NCBI GenBank assembly: GCA_008360975.2
Contig: CM039188.1
Coordinates: 31,151,944-31,215,943 of the forward strand
DNA: 64,000 nucleotides
From: Lichenostomus cassidix
Taxonomy: Eukaryota; Chordata; Aves; Passeriformes; Meliphagidae
Direction of reading: 5' to 3'
Made by a program: the position numbers and the translations under genes. A model generated the notes under the pieces. That model worked only from the letters and a program-made list of their open reading frames with translations, was not told the DNA's origin and made no database searches. Shown here piece by piece: positions 51,201-64,000 of this stretch (position 1 is the stretch's first letter; the number at the start of each line of letters is the position of its first letter).

Positions 51201-54176
51201 AGTGTGGGTGAGAGGCTGGAAAACAGAAGTAAATTACTTTTCTTCCAACAAATGAAAGAAATAAAGGCAATTCCTTCCTTGGAGCAATCACATTTATAAA
51301 AATTGGTGTCTAGAGACACAGTCTGACCCTACAGGAGCGGAGCTCACAGTAATGAGTCCAGCTGCCTATCCAGGCGACGTTCTCCTGGGTTGATGTGACA
51401 AAGACAACATTCACATGGGCTACCACAGAAGAAATCATATAAAAATTACTCTGAATTCCTGCTTAGTGGTTCTTACCACAGAAGACAGGAAGGGGACAAC
51501 TCCTTGACTTTGGACAGGAAAATAACTTTGGTCCTGCAGGCAGGGTGTATGTCTGGAGCAGTAATTTCATTAAGGCCCAGGATCCATTTTGTGAACCACA
51601 GCTACCTGCACTGATCATCAAGGCCTTAAAATCTCATTTAGGTGTGATATCCTCATTTATCAGCTCTAGTTACCACAACAAGACTAAAGTTTTAGACTAC
51701 TGCCCTGAACTGTCCAATTTTGGAAAACTAAAACACAGTGTTCATTAGAATTGCTTTCTAGGAAGGAAAGGATTGTCAACAAGTTCACCATGTGCATGAT
51801 GGTTTTATTGCTTAGGTGAGAGGCTGGAGAGCTGCCTGTTGTGCCACCAACAAACTGTGCCAGCAACTCTAAGAAGGTTAATCTCAATTTATCCACAGGC
51901 TCTAGACTGGCAATGTGAGGCTTAAAATGATCTCTTTAAAGACTGTCAAGAGAGAGATTCACCACGGGGCTGAACGCAGAGAGAGGGCTGCCACAGCTCC
52001 TACAAGCTCCCAGATTTGAAGGACAACCTGAATCAGCATTGCCAGTCCCATAGCTTAGGTAATTGAAGGACAGCTCTCAGTTTATGCTTCATCACTGACT
52101 GTTGATCATTTTTCCCTGACTAGTCCATGACTATTGATCATTTCAGTTATCCTTAACCATAAAACTGTAGCGTAAAGAATAAAGAAGTTTACCAAAAACT
52201 AGCTCCACAAACACTTACAGGTGCTCACACAGTCCAGCCAGCAAGAAATCTCCTGCAATACACACAGATTTGTCCTGCTTACCTTCTACTATTTCCTCCT
52301 GGAAATCATTCCTACCAAAATGATACTCAGTGTGATACACACATCTGGTATACATTGCTCTTTCATTTACGTTTTCCACTGGCCATGTGAAAGGGTGTAC
52401 CTATTTATATTACTTTAGTATTTCTTCTCTTCCTCCATCCATTTATTACACAATTTCTATGTTTGGTAATAATTATCTGTCCTCACAACAACTTCTCCCC
52501 CAACTTTCCTACGGGTGATCCATGGAAAATACCAGCCAAATCAATGACTAAAATAAGAAAAAAGAAAAATTATTTTTAAAAAATCCTGCAAACCAAAAAA
52601 CTGCAGTAGTGCTTCCCAACAGGTTTCATTTTGTAATAACAAGCATGCCCGAAGGGCAAGGGCAATCCATGGTGTGGCCTTGTGATACCACCAGCAAGGG
52701 ACATAAAATACTGTCCCATAAGAGAAGAATGAGACAAGAACTGGTCACCTTGCTGAGGAACAAAGTTTACTGTTTGATGAAGGTGTAGAAATACAAGAGC
52801 GGTTCTAGCTGCTTTCAGCAATCTCTCTATAAAGACACAGTGCAGTAGCTGCACTTGCTTTCTTTTCACAGGTCACAAGATTATGAGCAAACTATCAGAC
52901 ACAACTTTGGTGTAAATGATAAATTACATTTGCAATCAGCATCAGCAATTTTCACCTTTAATCGGGAAAACAACCACTATCCTTTTGGCTTTCTTAAAGA
53001 TGTTTTGTTCCAAGTTATTCTGGTGTTTGGCAAATCTCTATAAAGACCATTAGACCATTGTCCACTGAGAGGCAAAATGCTGACATTCAAATCCCAGTCT
53101 ACTACTGCCTCACATGTGAGGAGAAACCAAGACTGCTGGAGTGATAATGAGTTTAGGAAAGAACTGTGAAAAATGCACTAAAAGTACTCCAAGCAAACAC
53201 AATCTTCCCCCAATCTCCTATTGCAAACAGCTTCTTTCCACCCCTGTGGCAGGAGGACTGTGGAGCTCAGGAGCAGCTCCAGTGAGCACGGTGGAAGACA
53301 GAGCAGTGCTGGGGAAACATGGGTCCTGCAGCTCCTGTCACAGAAACCAGTGCCCAACTTCAAAGTTACCAGGGCTGGCACAGGGGAACAGCTCCCTCAG
53401 GCCAATACCTTCATTTGTACCTTGTCATACACAAGGCATCATCAAGGATTAAGATGCAGCACAGCACAAAAAGCAGAGGCCTCCATCCTTACAACTATTG
53501 GAGAGTACCATTCACTTGGGAAAAATTCCCCCTCAGCCCAGGTAGAAGGGATTTTGCTACTAGCTAGGCTTCGGGTTGGGTTAAACTTTCATCTTTATCC
53601 ACTAATTAGCCTGATATCCCTCCACTGCTGTACACATCCCTTAAACATGGGGCCAGGCTCTGTCCTCCAGAATTGTCTGAAGCACCAGAAAAATCTTAAA
53701 TGAAGGAATAGTAAATCCTACCTAAAATTAATAGATGTTTTAATGTAGAAACCCAAGGGCACTTCACTGTTCAAGAAATCAGAAGAACAACCATTCCCCA
53801 GTCCTATGGGCAGTATAACCATTGCAGACTCCATGTGAGGCTTTTAATAAAGGAGAGTATATATTCAGATACCCAAAAATTTCAGAGTTTGACCTGCCAA
53901 AGACATGAAGTAGTGGTGGCTTTTACTGTAGCAGAATCATTGAGTAATACCCCCCAGGGGAAAACTCCAGGCAAGTTCTCATCTGCTTGCCATTATAAAT
54001 TATGTAGACCCTTCAGTCGGACTTATGTAATTTTCCCTGTGGATACTCACTGAAGTTGTACAACTTTTCAGCAAGTCATTCTGGGGGAAAGCCCAATAGA
54101 AACCTGCCTGTGTTTTGGCAGAATTTAAGGGTTAATATCCAAGGAAACAATCCAGAAAGCCAGCTTTCCAGAGGAT
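48274..54176. other. Unique non-coding DNA, about 5.9 kb
   Basis: No gene is seen. A five-unit GCA run lies at 49391-49405, a T-rich pyrimidine tract at 49762-49785 and T12 near 50820. A frame of 160 codons on the plus strand (53221-53703) runs through a GC-richer patch. Its product is unrecognisable and another frame of 82 codons overlaps it. At 53085-53115 the words ATTCAAATCCCAGTCTAC hint at a tRNA-derived SINE fragment, too short to call. Confidence 0.5.
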
Positions 54177-54426
54177 ATTTAGCCTTGGGGACACCTAAAA
54201 ATTTTTAAGTGTTCCCAAACCGTTCCATCCACACCTGTGCAGAAGTGCAGGGCAGTTTGGAAGGATCCTTACATGGCTCCACCTAAGCTCCCCCAAGCTC
54301 CAGAGCCCAGGCAGCAGTGCCTATAGGCCAGAGAGCTCCCCAAAGAGACACTCGCTCCCTGATTAATTGTGCAGCAAAGGAGGCTCTAATTTGCAAATAT
54401 CCAAGCCCCATTTAGCCTTGGGGACA
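54177..54426. repeat. 17-bp perfect direct repeat bounding 216 bp
   Basis: ATTTAGCCTTGGGGACA occurs at 54177-54193 and again at 54410-54426. The 216 bp between the copies are richer in G+C than the flanks, especially 54230-54360. A 17-bp exact match this close is far beyond chance. The arrangement is that of a target-site duplication around an insert, or of a local duplication. The insert has no A-rich tail, terminal inverted repeats or LTR signals that I can see, so its origin is open. Confidence 0.85.
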
Positions 54427-57400
54427 ATGAGATCAAGAAAGAAATATAGAAGGCTAATGCATCCTCTGCACCAGTTTGTTTGACCACTTGCTATGCACCT
54501 CTCCTGCTTTCCTTAAGGTAACTGACAAGGTTACTGATAATTGATAACTTTAAGGTGATATGAACCACTGGACCTGAGGGATACATCCATCATTGCACAT
54601 ATGCAAAAAGGAAAAGTAAATGACATGAAAAATGTTATTGTACAGGAGGACCTAGATTCATCTTTTGATTTATACAGAGTCAAGCCTGTTTAAGTCAGAG
54701 ACTTAGTTTGAAACAAGTTTTGTCATTGTTAGCCCTGAGATTCCGTTAAAAAACACAACTAACAGCTGACTTTTCATTGAGTATACATTCAGTTATCAGC
54801 TTCTTCATTTACCAACTTTAGAAAGGGGTTATTTTGTCTTTTTTAATAATAAATTATGTTGTACTGTTTGTCTGTAGATCTCAAAACTGAAAAAAATATG
54901 TCTAACTGTTGTTTGCACCCTCCTGTACCCCAACTGCTTTGGGGTTTGAACAAAACCTTTAATGTTGCTATAGCCCAGGTGCTGCTAAAACTTATTTTAT
55001 GAGTACTATCTATTTAACAAACACAGAGACATGTCTATTTCCATAATACTTATTGCTATTAACATTAACCCTAATTTTGTGACAGTGACTGGTGATCACC
55101 TGGACTTACCCAAAGAAAGTAGTTTCAATCTTTTCAATAGGTTGCCCCCTCTAATAATTGTCAATAAATAAGGGTATTTGAAAAAGAAAAGCAATGCCTC
55201 AATTCATAGATTTTTAGTGTTGATTCTCTTGAATTTTTCGGGATGAACTCCATTACATTTATTTCCATAGTATATGTGTACTTGCATTTATGTTTCTTGA
55301 CAAATGTCTTTAAAATTTGATTTTATAATTGAATTGACATTTATTTTGGCAATAAGCTTAGCTCTTATGAGCCTCTTATGAGTCTTTGGCACATGTTCTG
55401 TGCTACTTTCACATTAACAATTAACAAGGCACATTTAACTGAACCCGTACTGTTTCAATGGGATCGGTTGCTAGAAACTTTGCAGGAATCTTTACTCAGA
55501 GTTAACAAAAGTGAAGTCAAAATGGACTGACTGACTAGGATATGTAAGAAGAGGAAGCAATCAGGAATTTCAAATTATTTCATATTAATTTTGTGTGATA
55601 AGATACAACACAGGTAGAAACCAACACTTGCTAGTTTTGGAAAACATTTTTTTTCCTATTTCATTTGTCACTTCCAGATTCAATTAAGAAAAACCTGAGG
55701 TAACACAGGGAACACTTTTGATTCACCTGATTTCAATGATTTGTTTTATACCAAAAGAGTAAAGACAGCATCCTCGGACAAAATATTGCATAAGAAAAAG
55801 CTTATTTGAACTGCGTATAAAAATTTTGTTTCCATTTCTAAAATCAGCACAATGATCTACTGAACAGGTTAAGATTAAATTTTTCAAAGGCATAGGAGAG
55901 GCAGAAAAATTGGAAATCGCACTTCTAGGCAGATGCAGGCACGAGAATAAAATGTCTGGAAAGCACCAACATTCAAATACAGATGTGTACTAAATAGACT
56001 GTAAGGTTTCTGCATCTATAGGACACATTATCCACAGTGGCTGCACACAGCAACTTCCTGGGCAAAGTCTTTCACCTATTTACATGGTCTGTTCCATCAG
56101 CCAAGCTTTTTCCCAAAACATGAGGTTAAATCAAAAGTGTTAATGGCATCTTTCAGTGCTACTAGCTGTAAACCTCTTTTACAATAACATTTAAAGCATT
56201 AAACAAAAAAAATCTGTCCTTACTTACAAGGCAAAGCAGAAAAGGAAGGTCATTCATTACACCCCATTCACTATTTTCTGTTTCATTCTGTAAATATTAT
56301 AGTGCTACTGAGAGAAAATATAATGTCTGAGGTTCTCAGATCTTCCTTCAGAGTTTCAATCACTTGCTTCCCAAGAAGGGGTTTAACAAATACCACACTG
56401 TTCTGTCAATATTTGTATGCAGCACCACATAGGGCAAGCTGCCAAACTTGCATGGTTTAAAGAGCCAAGGGTGGAAAACTGACACCCTAACAAACACACT
56501 CCAGGCTTTGTCTCTTTTAAGGTGGTGGTAAAAGTGTCATCTTTGCTTTCGGAAGGCTCTTTTGTTTGCTTGCTCTACTTCTCCAGAAATGCAGTACTTA
56601 ATAATCGCTGTTCACTAAACTTCAGGGATTTGTTTCATGCTCAAACATTTCTTACGCAATTATAAGCCTTTTGCTCTCCACCAGCTGCACTTTAAATGTA
56701 TTTTAATTGGCTGGAATTTAGAAGGAATCCATTTGGCAGTCATTTACATTTGAAGCACGCCCCTAGCAGCTGAAACAGACCCCAGAAGCAGCCCGATTAC
56801 TTCATCAAAAGAAACTGCTTGAATACCCTCAACTCCTACATAACTACAGTGAACTCCATTATATAGGTGTGGTGGTGTAATTAATAATTCTCTGCTAGGT
56901 TTTTGCTTGTACTGGGACCAGAACGGATTATCAACTGATGCATTTAGAGAGCAGTCTCAGGTTTACAGCGCTCAGCATTAGTTTTCAAACATCACTGTCT
57001 TTCCAGAGAGGCCTTTCTTGTGCTGTTTCTCTATCTGATGTAGCAGCACTGTGGCTCTAACACTGGTATTATTGTTTCTATACTTGCAGCACAGCAAGAA
57101 TGTCACCAGCTGGATTTTTGTGTATAATATTATTTTAAAAGCTTCTAATGTGCTAGTTATTTGTGGATCAAAGTATAAACTAAGTTTAGGACAATACATT
57201 AGGAATGGCTCAGTTTTCCATTTCTCTTTATTTTTGGGCTCCTAATGTGTATTGTAAGCCAAGTTTGCAGACCTTGATTTAATGTAGTAAGTTCGCCCTG
57301 GCCTGCAGTTTGTAATGCAGAGGTTTAAGAGTTGACAGCAGTAGGGAGAGCTACCAGCAGCTGCGCAGAAAAAAAGAATGAGAAGACGTTAAGGAGAGCA

Positions 57401-60400
57401 CCACAAGAATTCCCACTGTAAAATGCAGTATTTAGGATGAATGTAGGGACATTAACAGGTCAGATTTAAAAACAGAGAGACATTCCAAGTGGTGCTGATT
57501 GAACGTGTGGTATCTGAAAAACCCAGAGCTCTGCAATCCATGAAAGCTCCTGTGAAATTGTAACTGCTTGAGAGTTCACTTATCATCAGCGTGCCATGGA
57601 GGATGAAGGAGCAAAAGAAAAGGGATTATTCTCTAGCTGAAGTACAATGAGAACTGTTTTCTACATTTAAAAGGTGAATAGTTCTTGAAGTGAAGTTATG
57701 ACAATACTTGCCACCTACAGAGAAAAGCAGCATTTCAAGTGCATTGTATGAAAAGGAGAAGGATTAATGCCACAGAGAGAGACCATTATACCATAGAAAA
57801 CTGCGTGTTTTAATAATTTGACTCCATCCAACTCTGGAAATTTCCATAGTTAACTGGCTTATATTCCTAAGAAGTGGAAACCTTCAGTGTGCTTAGTTCT
57901 TAAGGGAACTTACTGGACAAAATACTTTAAAAAATCCTGAAAACATGCAGAAATGGCCAAAGCAGATGATAAAACATGAGAAGCCAAATAATTTGTTATC
58001 TTTCAACCTCCTTATGATACTTCACTGAGAGACACCCAAACAGCTCTCTAGATTCTGTTTACATTGTCATGGTAACCCAGTGTAACATGCTCACTTAATG
58101 TATTTCATCCTCAAACATATTCATGATATAGAGGAATATTCTTGCTTTCTTCCTTTTGAAGGTGCAATGCCTATGACCAAGCTAGGACATGACCCCAGCT
58201 CCTCCATGCCTTTTTCAATCTATAACTGCCCCACGTAGAGACACTCACGGCCACAATCCAGATCAGAGCTGACTCAGGTTAACAGCTGAGAAGCACAAGG
58301 AAGCATCTTAGATCTTTGACAGCCAAAGGAAACAGAAGTGGGGCCTTAAATCCAGAATTCTTTCGCCCTCGTCCAAGCAGAAACAGAAGATTAGAGAGCC
58401 ACATACCTTTGTCTCATCTGTAGCCTACCAAAACAGATGACAAAACTCCAACCGAGTTCAAAAGGTGATACGGATGGGAGAAGAAGAGAAGAGGAGTTGC
58501 AGAACTATCTATGACCTCAGCTATAAATCAAAAGCAAATCCTAAATCATTACAAGCAAACAAAATACATCATATTTGAATCCTTACTCATGCATCATTGA
58601 AAATCTCAGGGCTTTGCCTACGTGACTTTATATGTTTGTTTGAAAAAATATGAAATCTTCCTGATTGAAGGACTAGAGTGTAAATATCCGAGGGAGTATC
58701 AATAAGAATGGTGTGATGGATGACGAGGAGTTCTAGACAGGAAGGCAAACGACAACAGGCATAACAGCCTGCTCCTGTCCTCCTGCCTCTGCAGAGCAGC
58801 AAGCAGCCAACTTGGGAAGAGAAAGGTCAGCACACTATTCATGCTGTCACTCTGGGAATCCCCTGTGTTGTCATGGACTGCGTGGTGACAGCCATGAAGC
58901 CCTGATGTGTCCTTGACTCTTATAGGACACCGAAGACAATTGGCCATTATTTAGCTTCAATATCTATCTTCACCATTATTTAAATGTGAGACACTGGCAA
59001 ATGTTTCCAAAGAAACAGTGCTGGTTTGATTTTCTAAAGAGGGGGACTGATTTATTTTCAAGCCTTATCTGAGATTCGAGTCACAGCAACAATAAGCCTC
59101 AGAAAAGCTGTACACTAAACTGATTTTCTGGTAGCAGTTCTGCAAGAAAACCCTTGGATTGACAAAACTTAAGCATAAGAAACATTTACCATTAAGACAG
59201 TTAATAGCCCTAAGCACAGGGAAAAGGAAAAGCATTTCTTTGAAATTTCAGAAACTATAAAAATAGAAGGCAGAGAGAGAAATATGGATGCTATCAAAGG
59301 AAAAATAATCAATCCTTCAAATGCAGAGGCATCAAGCAGTAAAGAATACTTCCACCATGCCTAATGGCAATTCTTTGCTGCCTTCCTTCCCTAACTGCTC
59401 TTAGCATTCAGCTGGACAAGAGGAAAAAAACCACATTACAGTCAGACACACACGCAAAAATGAACTGTGGTAAAGGAGACACCCCACAGTGAATGAGAAG
59501 CTGATGTGCAAATTCTATGCACCAGTGAATCAGATTCCAGTCTAACAGAACCATCTTCAGGAGATGTATAAGGCTATTAGTGTAACTGATACCTGGTTGA
59601 AAATGAAGGAAGTGAGGGGGAGGAGAACACAAGCATGTAGGATTTATTAAAACAGCAGCCCAGCAGAGTCCTAGTGAAACATATCAGAAATTGTGAAAAT
59701 GATGTCTCTATAGAAGACTGTAGGAATGTCACCTAGCCTGCATGCCAGAAATCAGGAAGTTGAAGTATTAAAATGAGGCTTATTGCAACCTTTTGAAAAC
59801 TAGGTGAGAGCACTGGCCACTCAATTATTTTCTTTAATCCAGAGGCTGCCCATGTGAAACGCTCTGAAGGCAAGTAATTGGATGATCAGGCTCACTCTGG
59901 TCCTAACTGAAATAGGCAGACAGAAGGAAAGCAGAGAACAAATTGCAGCCTTTGTTCTCACAAAGTGGGATTATCTCTGTACATTTTATATCACTTTCTG
60001 CCTCTCCATCTTCCTTCTGTAGATTTCAAGATTTTCAAACCTGCACAGGCAAGTGTAGGATAACAGCAGAGTTAAGTTCCACTGACCTATAATACTTTCC
60101 TAAGCATCACCCAAAAGGTGTCACAGCAAACGCACAACTCCCACCATGCTGTGGTGGATGAGAAGGGATGGATCTTTATGAAAATACATTTCCCTCTCTG
60201 ACCTTCTTTTGAAATCTGCTTCTGCATCCCTCGCCCTCTTCCTTCAGGGAATTACATCCAGTTCAGCCCTACACACATATAGGGTGTATCTTCATGAAGA
60301 CCATATAAAAAACTCTGGAACTCACAGCATGGGTGCCAAGTCCTTGGCATGATTATACTCCACTGCACCACTCCTGCTCCACTGCACTGCTTATCCATGC

Positions 60401-62082
60401 TGACATATCCCCAGTGGAAACAGGCCTTAACAAAACCATGACCAGTTATGAATGTGTCTTATGCTTCTGAATAGCAACATTGAGGCCTTGTAAACAAAAG
60501 AATTTATACAAAAGATATCTTATTCTTTTTGGATGGTGGTGAGTTGATTACAGAACCTTGATGCTGTGCAGTAGTGGAATGGGTGAGGAAGACAAGCACT
60601 TTCCCTGTGCATTAACACCTCACCTTCTTGAGAGTAACAGCAAGGGGTTTGGAGATGTTAGAAACCAAACCCCTCCTGTGCAGTGAGCAGCACTCTGAGA
60701 AATGCTTCCATGCCATCAGTCTACTGGGAGTTCAAATGTCATCTGTCTGTGACCCCTTTGAAGGAACAAAATCCCTGATATTGGAACAGGAACACAGGGC
60801 ATGTAAGGGAATAGCAGGAGCTGAGAGGACAGACACCCTTTGATAGATCGGTTCCCTAAAGATAAGCCACATGCATTGTTGGTCTGCTATCTGCTCCACA
60901 CACTCCTGTGATAAGCTATTTGCAGCACTATTACATTCTTCTAAGTAGGCCTCGGTGACAAATATGGAAAAAAATTCAAAAAATAACAGTTTGTGTACAA
61001 GGTTAAATCCATACTATCAGCAAAATTGGCTAGGCACAAAGTCATACTCAGCCTTCAGATAAATTTGGAAGCTTATTATGATATTTGTGTCCCTGGGCTT
61101 CTTACCACAAGTTCTCCACTTTTCACCTCAAAATAGTCTGACTTTCCTGTTGCCTCATATCACTTGAAAAGGGAAAAGATATTTTAAATATGAGTTTGGA
61201 TTCTGAATGGATGGAATCATATGCTTTGCAAATCTCTGCTGTCAGAGAAGGCAGTGATCTGTTCATGAAGAGGAGAGTAAGACCAAACCTGCTTGATACA
61301 AAAACTCCAGATCATTCCTTTGCCAGAGCATGGCCTCAGAGTTCAAGTTTTCAAGGCAGAAGACACCAAAGGCTGTGGGATAATGCAACCAACTACAAAC
61401 AGGTCTGGACAACATAATTGACTGGAGGGCAAAAGTAAACAGGGGTGGAGCAAAACAATCCAAATTATGCATCCTGCGTGGATGCGCATTCACCTTCAGG
61501 GGAGTCAGTCTGCTGTCCTGGAGATATGTCATCTTCAAGTGAACAATATTTACTTTGATGCATAAAGACAAATGTCATTTTCAGTTGCTGCATGCTGGCT
61601 TACCTTTTAACCAAGCAGATTAACATGTCAAGCTGTGACAACTTGAAAAGGAATATAAAAGTATAATTGAAAAGTGATATATTTTAAAAAGGTATCAATG
61701 TGTCACTCTTCCCTGGTGGAAAATATATAACACCCCATTGCAGATATTTAAAATATTTAAAACAATCACTGCTATTCTAGGAGTTCTCACTGAGGATTAA
61801 GTTACAAAAGTTGGGGGGGAACACAGGGAAGTCCGTGACTGTTCATTCTTATTACTTTTATCAGCTTAAGTTTCCATTAAGTTAATAATTAGGTTGAGGA
61901 AGACTAATGGATACTTGGCACAGGATATAAAGAAGCTCTAGAAAACTGAATGTTTTGTTTATGCACATTTCTAATAATCTCTTACTCATAAGCTTTCCCA
62001 GCTTGTAATAAAATAATGCCTGAAAGTTCATTTCAAGGACATTATTTTCAATAAATATCAGAAGCTATGACATTCTCATTAG
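54427..62082. other. Unique non-coding DNA, about 7.7 kb
   Basis: No gene is seen. Open frames are about 100 codons or shorter on both strands. The stretch at about 56560-56800 is evenly composed, with TTAATTGG, TTTGGCAG and CACGCCCC words, and may be a conserved non-coding element. The part 54600-55700 is strongly AT-rich. Confidence 0.5.
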
Positions 62083-62130
62083 TTTAATTAAGATAAGACA
62101 ACCTGCAAAGAGCAGGTGGTTTTTAATTAA
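62083..62130. promoter_or_regulatory. Symmetric homeodomain/E-box motif cluster
   Basis: TTTAATTAA occurs at 62083-62091 and again at 62122-62130. Between them lies a hairpin ACCTGC-AAAGA-GCAGGT (62101-62117), whose right arm reads CAGGTG, an E-box of the ZEB/Snail type. A GATAAG word sits at 62092-62097. TAATTA cores are known homeodomain sites, and symmetric clusters of this sort occur in developmental enhancers. That this one is active is inference only. Confidence 0.3.
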
Positions 62131-64000
62131 ACTATGTATTGGAACAAGCACTGAATGGTAATGTACAGTGTTACCAGTGACACTGGTAAAATGCTAATTT
62201 TTGGGAAATAAGGTTCTGATCCAGGACACCAGCTATACCAGCAGATCATCAGCACCACCAGTGCTGGAGAATTTCAATTTCAACACAGAATTCTATTATT
62301 TTCCTGTTATGGTGGAAAGTTCCAGATCGTACTTTAATCACTCAAGTTTTCACCACTACTTCGCAATTATTATAACAATGCATATATTAATAATCTTGTT
62401 TCAAATATTCATTTAATAACAGCAATTGGAACTTTATACAGCATTAGAGGATTTAGCATCTAAACCTTCCCAGAAGGCAGGCATATAGTAAATGACATGT
62501 TCTCATAATGCATTTAGGTACTGTATAGTTGGGACGTAATTAAAGTAAGACTTAATTAAAGCTTTTCTCCTCCAGAGACAGACAGGTAAAACATAACTTA
62601 CTGTATTCTCAAGCACAAAAGAGTCTAAAATTGTCTTCACAATTACACAACTGCAGACTCTCAGTACAGCAAATGAGATATACAGTGACAGTTGGGAATA
62701 AGTGTTGTTTCTACCTCTTCCCATTTCAATCTGTACTAATGTCTAATCCCTTGAAACAAAGCAGTCAAGTTCTAGTCTGCTTAGTATAGAAAACTTGACT
62801 TTTGTAGCTTACTGCTAAAAGGTTGTATAGGTGATTCTGCTTATGCTTTCAGTGGTGCACCACAAAAATCCACCTGGGTGGAACCAGCCACTTCAAAGTG
62901 TGTCCTTGGGCACATTACAGAACTTTCCTGGTTAACAACTCCTTTTCTTTGTGGCAGTACTCACCACTTACTGTCTGTAGGTATAGAAAACAGTGCATCC
63001 AAGAAGCCACTGCATTAATGAGCACTATATAAACACAATGGTGGTCGCTTTATGTCTGATGTGAGATCTCTGAGATGATAGTTGCCCTCAATGCCCAGTG
63101 TGATGCTTGAGGAGTGACTGAAAAGAAAAAAGAAAAAAGAAAACAAACAAACCAACAGAACGTGCTGAAGTCAGGACTCTACATGAAGCCACACATTGAA
63201 CTTGAGTCCTTCTTATGCCTGAAGCACTGATTCAGGGTTCTCTAGAACTCTTTCTTCTTACTTCTATTCTAATTTGGGCCTCCATGTCTCAAAGGTGTTT
63301 GGCAAGAACAGTACTCTGAAAGCCTCATGCAGAAAGCTCCCAGAGGAAGCAACCTACTCCTCTGTGTCTTCCAAAGAGCAGCTAAAGTGGGCTAAGGAAT
63401 GGTGCCACCAGTCAGTATTTTCTATATGAGCACAGAGCCAGGAGCAAACACCCAACCCAAAAGCTCTCCTACCACAAAGGCAGATCTGCCCCTTCACAGC
63501 ACAGAATTGCTGTCATTGTCTCTTCTTTCAGTTCCTTGCTCTGCAGAACGGGATTAACTTCACCTCCAATTACTGTGGTAGAAAGAGGCAAGGAATTCAG
63601 CTATGAAATCCTCTGCTAGAAGCAGTTACAGAAGCTGAACATTGTATTATTACTTGAGAAATATCATTCTTTTAAAAATCAATTCTAGCCAAGCTGCTGT
63701 AATAAATTTTCCTGAGCATAGGTGATTTTTAGCAGAATTTTCTTTGTTTATAGGGACATGGGAAAGAGAGTGGGACAAGGAGTTGCAGCATGACTAGGAA
63801 ACAGGTCCAAATTTTCTGAAGTCACAAAACTAAAGCAGGACACACAGCTTTGTAAGATCCTCCAACTACTTCACTTTTCAGAAGCCACTGAAGCTTTCTG
63901 AGCACAGCAGAGAATGATACAGCCAGTTCTCCTGCACAAAATAATTGTGGTTGAATTCTGAACAAACAGACCTCTGTAGGATAGTGCTATTTACAATTAC
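62131..64000. other. Unique non-coding DNA to the window end
   Basis: No gene is seen. A run of AAAAAAG-type units lies at 63121-63152. Open frames are below 75 codons. Confidence 0.55.
63121..63152. repeat. A-rich simple repeat (GAAAAAA and CAAA units)
   Basis: Three GAAAAA(A)-type units are followed by AAAC/CAAA units. I found no flanking duplication that would mark it as a retroposon tail. Confidence 0.8.

Noticed and set aside
51260..51420. Possible LTR fragment with a TATA-like word and retained CpGs
   Set aside because: No TG...CA ends, primer-binding site, polypurine tract or paired copy was found.
53060..53115. Possible tRNA-derived SINE fragment (ATTCAAATCCCAG words)
   Set aside because: Only one short block fits, and the flanks do not follow any SINE consensus that I know.
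53221..53703. 160-codon plus-strand open frame
   Set aside because: It lies in a GC-richer patch where stops are rarer, overlaps other frames, has no domain or signal that I recognise, and shows no splice or promoter context.
1..64000. CRISPR arrays, operons, phage or bacterial-type systems, and endogenous retroviral genes
   Set aside because: No spaced direct-repeat array, no packed genes and no recognisable viral reading frames. The sequence is vertebrate-like throughout.

Overview
This window looks like non-coding nuclear DNA from a vertebrate, most likely a bird. The main evidence is three fragments of the 3' end of CR1 (chicken repeat 1) LINEs, which keep the recognisable CR1 end (a block like GATGATCT...CCTTTCCAACCC followed by a degenerate ATTCTATGA-type tail). 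These lie at about 2784-2843 (+), 15177-15450 (-) and 15525-15610 (+). The DNA is AT-rich and poor in CpG, has no operon-like gene packing, and carries short A-runs and microsatellites. Turtles and crocodilians also carry CR1, so 'sauropsid, probably avian' is the safe statement. The species cannot be named from what I can see.

I find no protein-coding gene, no exon I can defend, no tRNA, rRNA or recognisable small RNA gene, and no intact mobile element. The longest open frame (172 codons, 254-772, minus strand) and the other frames in that region exist because a hexanucleotide repeat has no stop codon in any of six frames. Other frames of 100-160 codons are what chance gives in 64 kb and resemble no family I know. 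The window is either intergenic (gene-desert-like) or lies inside a large intron. The sequence alone does not separate these.

Layout. 1-800 holds a GC-richer patch with an 11-copy CAGGAG hexamer. 801-15176 is unique AT-rich DNA with one CR1 tail, two probable MIR-type SINE relics (about 3655-3830 minus, 5500-5625 plus), a GC-richer patch (about 10790-11200) and a small CpG cluster near 14292. At 15177-15610 two CR1 3' ends lie in opposite orientation and form an inverted repeat. 15611-36000 is unique DNA with small tandem repeats, an ATAAT microsatellite at 32774, a probable MIR relic at 28325-28478, and several stretches that look like conserved non-coding elements. 36275-36390 is another probable MIR relic. 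43041-43289 may be a retroposed segment with an A-rich tail. 54177-54426 is a segment bounded by a 17-bp perfect direct repeat. Near 62083-62130 there is a symmetric motif cluster of the kind seen in enhancers.

Nothing here amounts to a new gene system. The points most worth checking are the 17-bp direct repeat, the CR1 inverted pair, the symmetric homeodomain/E-box cluster and the candidate conserved non-coding blocks. All repeat-family calls were made by eye against remembered consensus patterns, without alignment, so boundaries are approximate.
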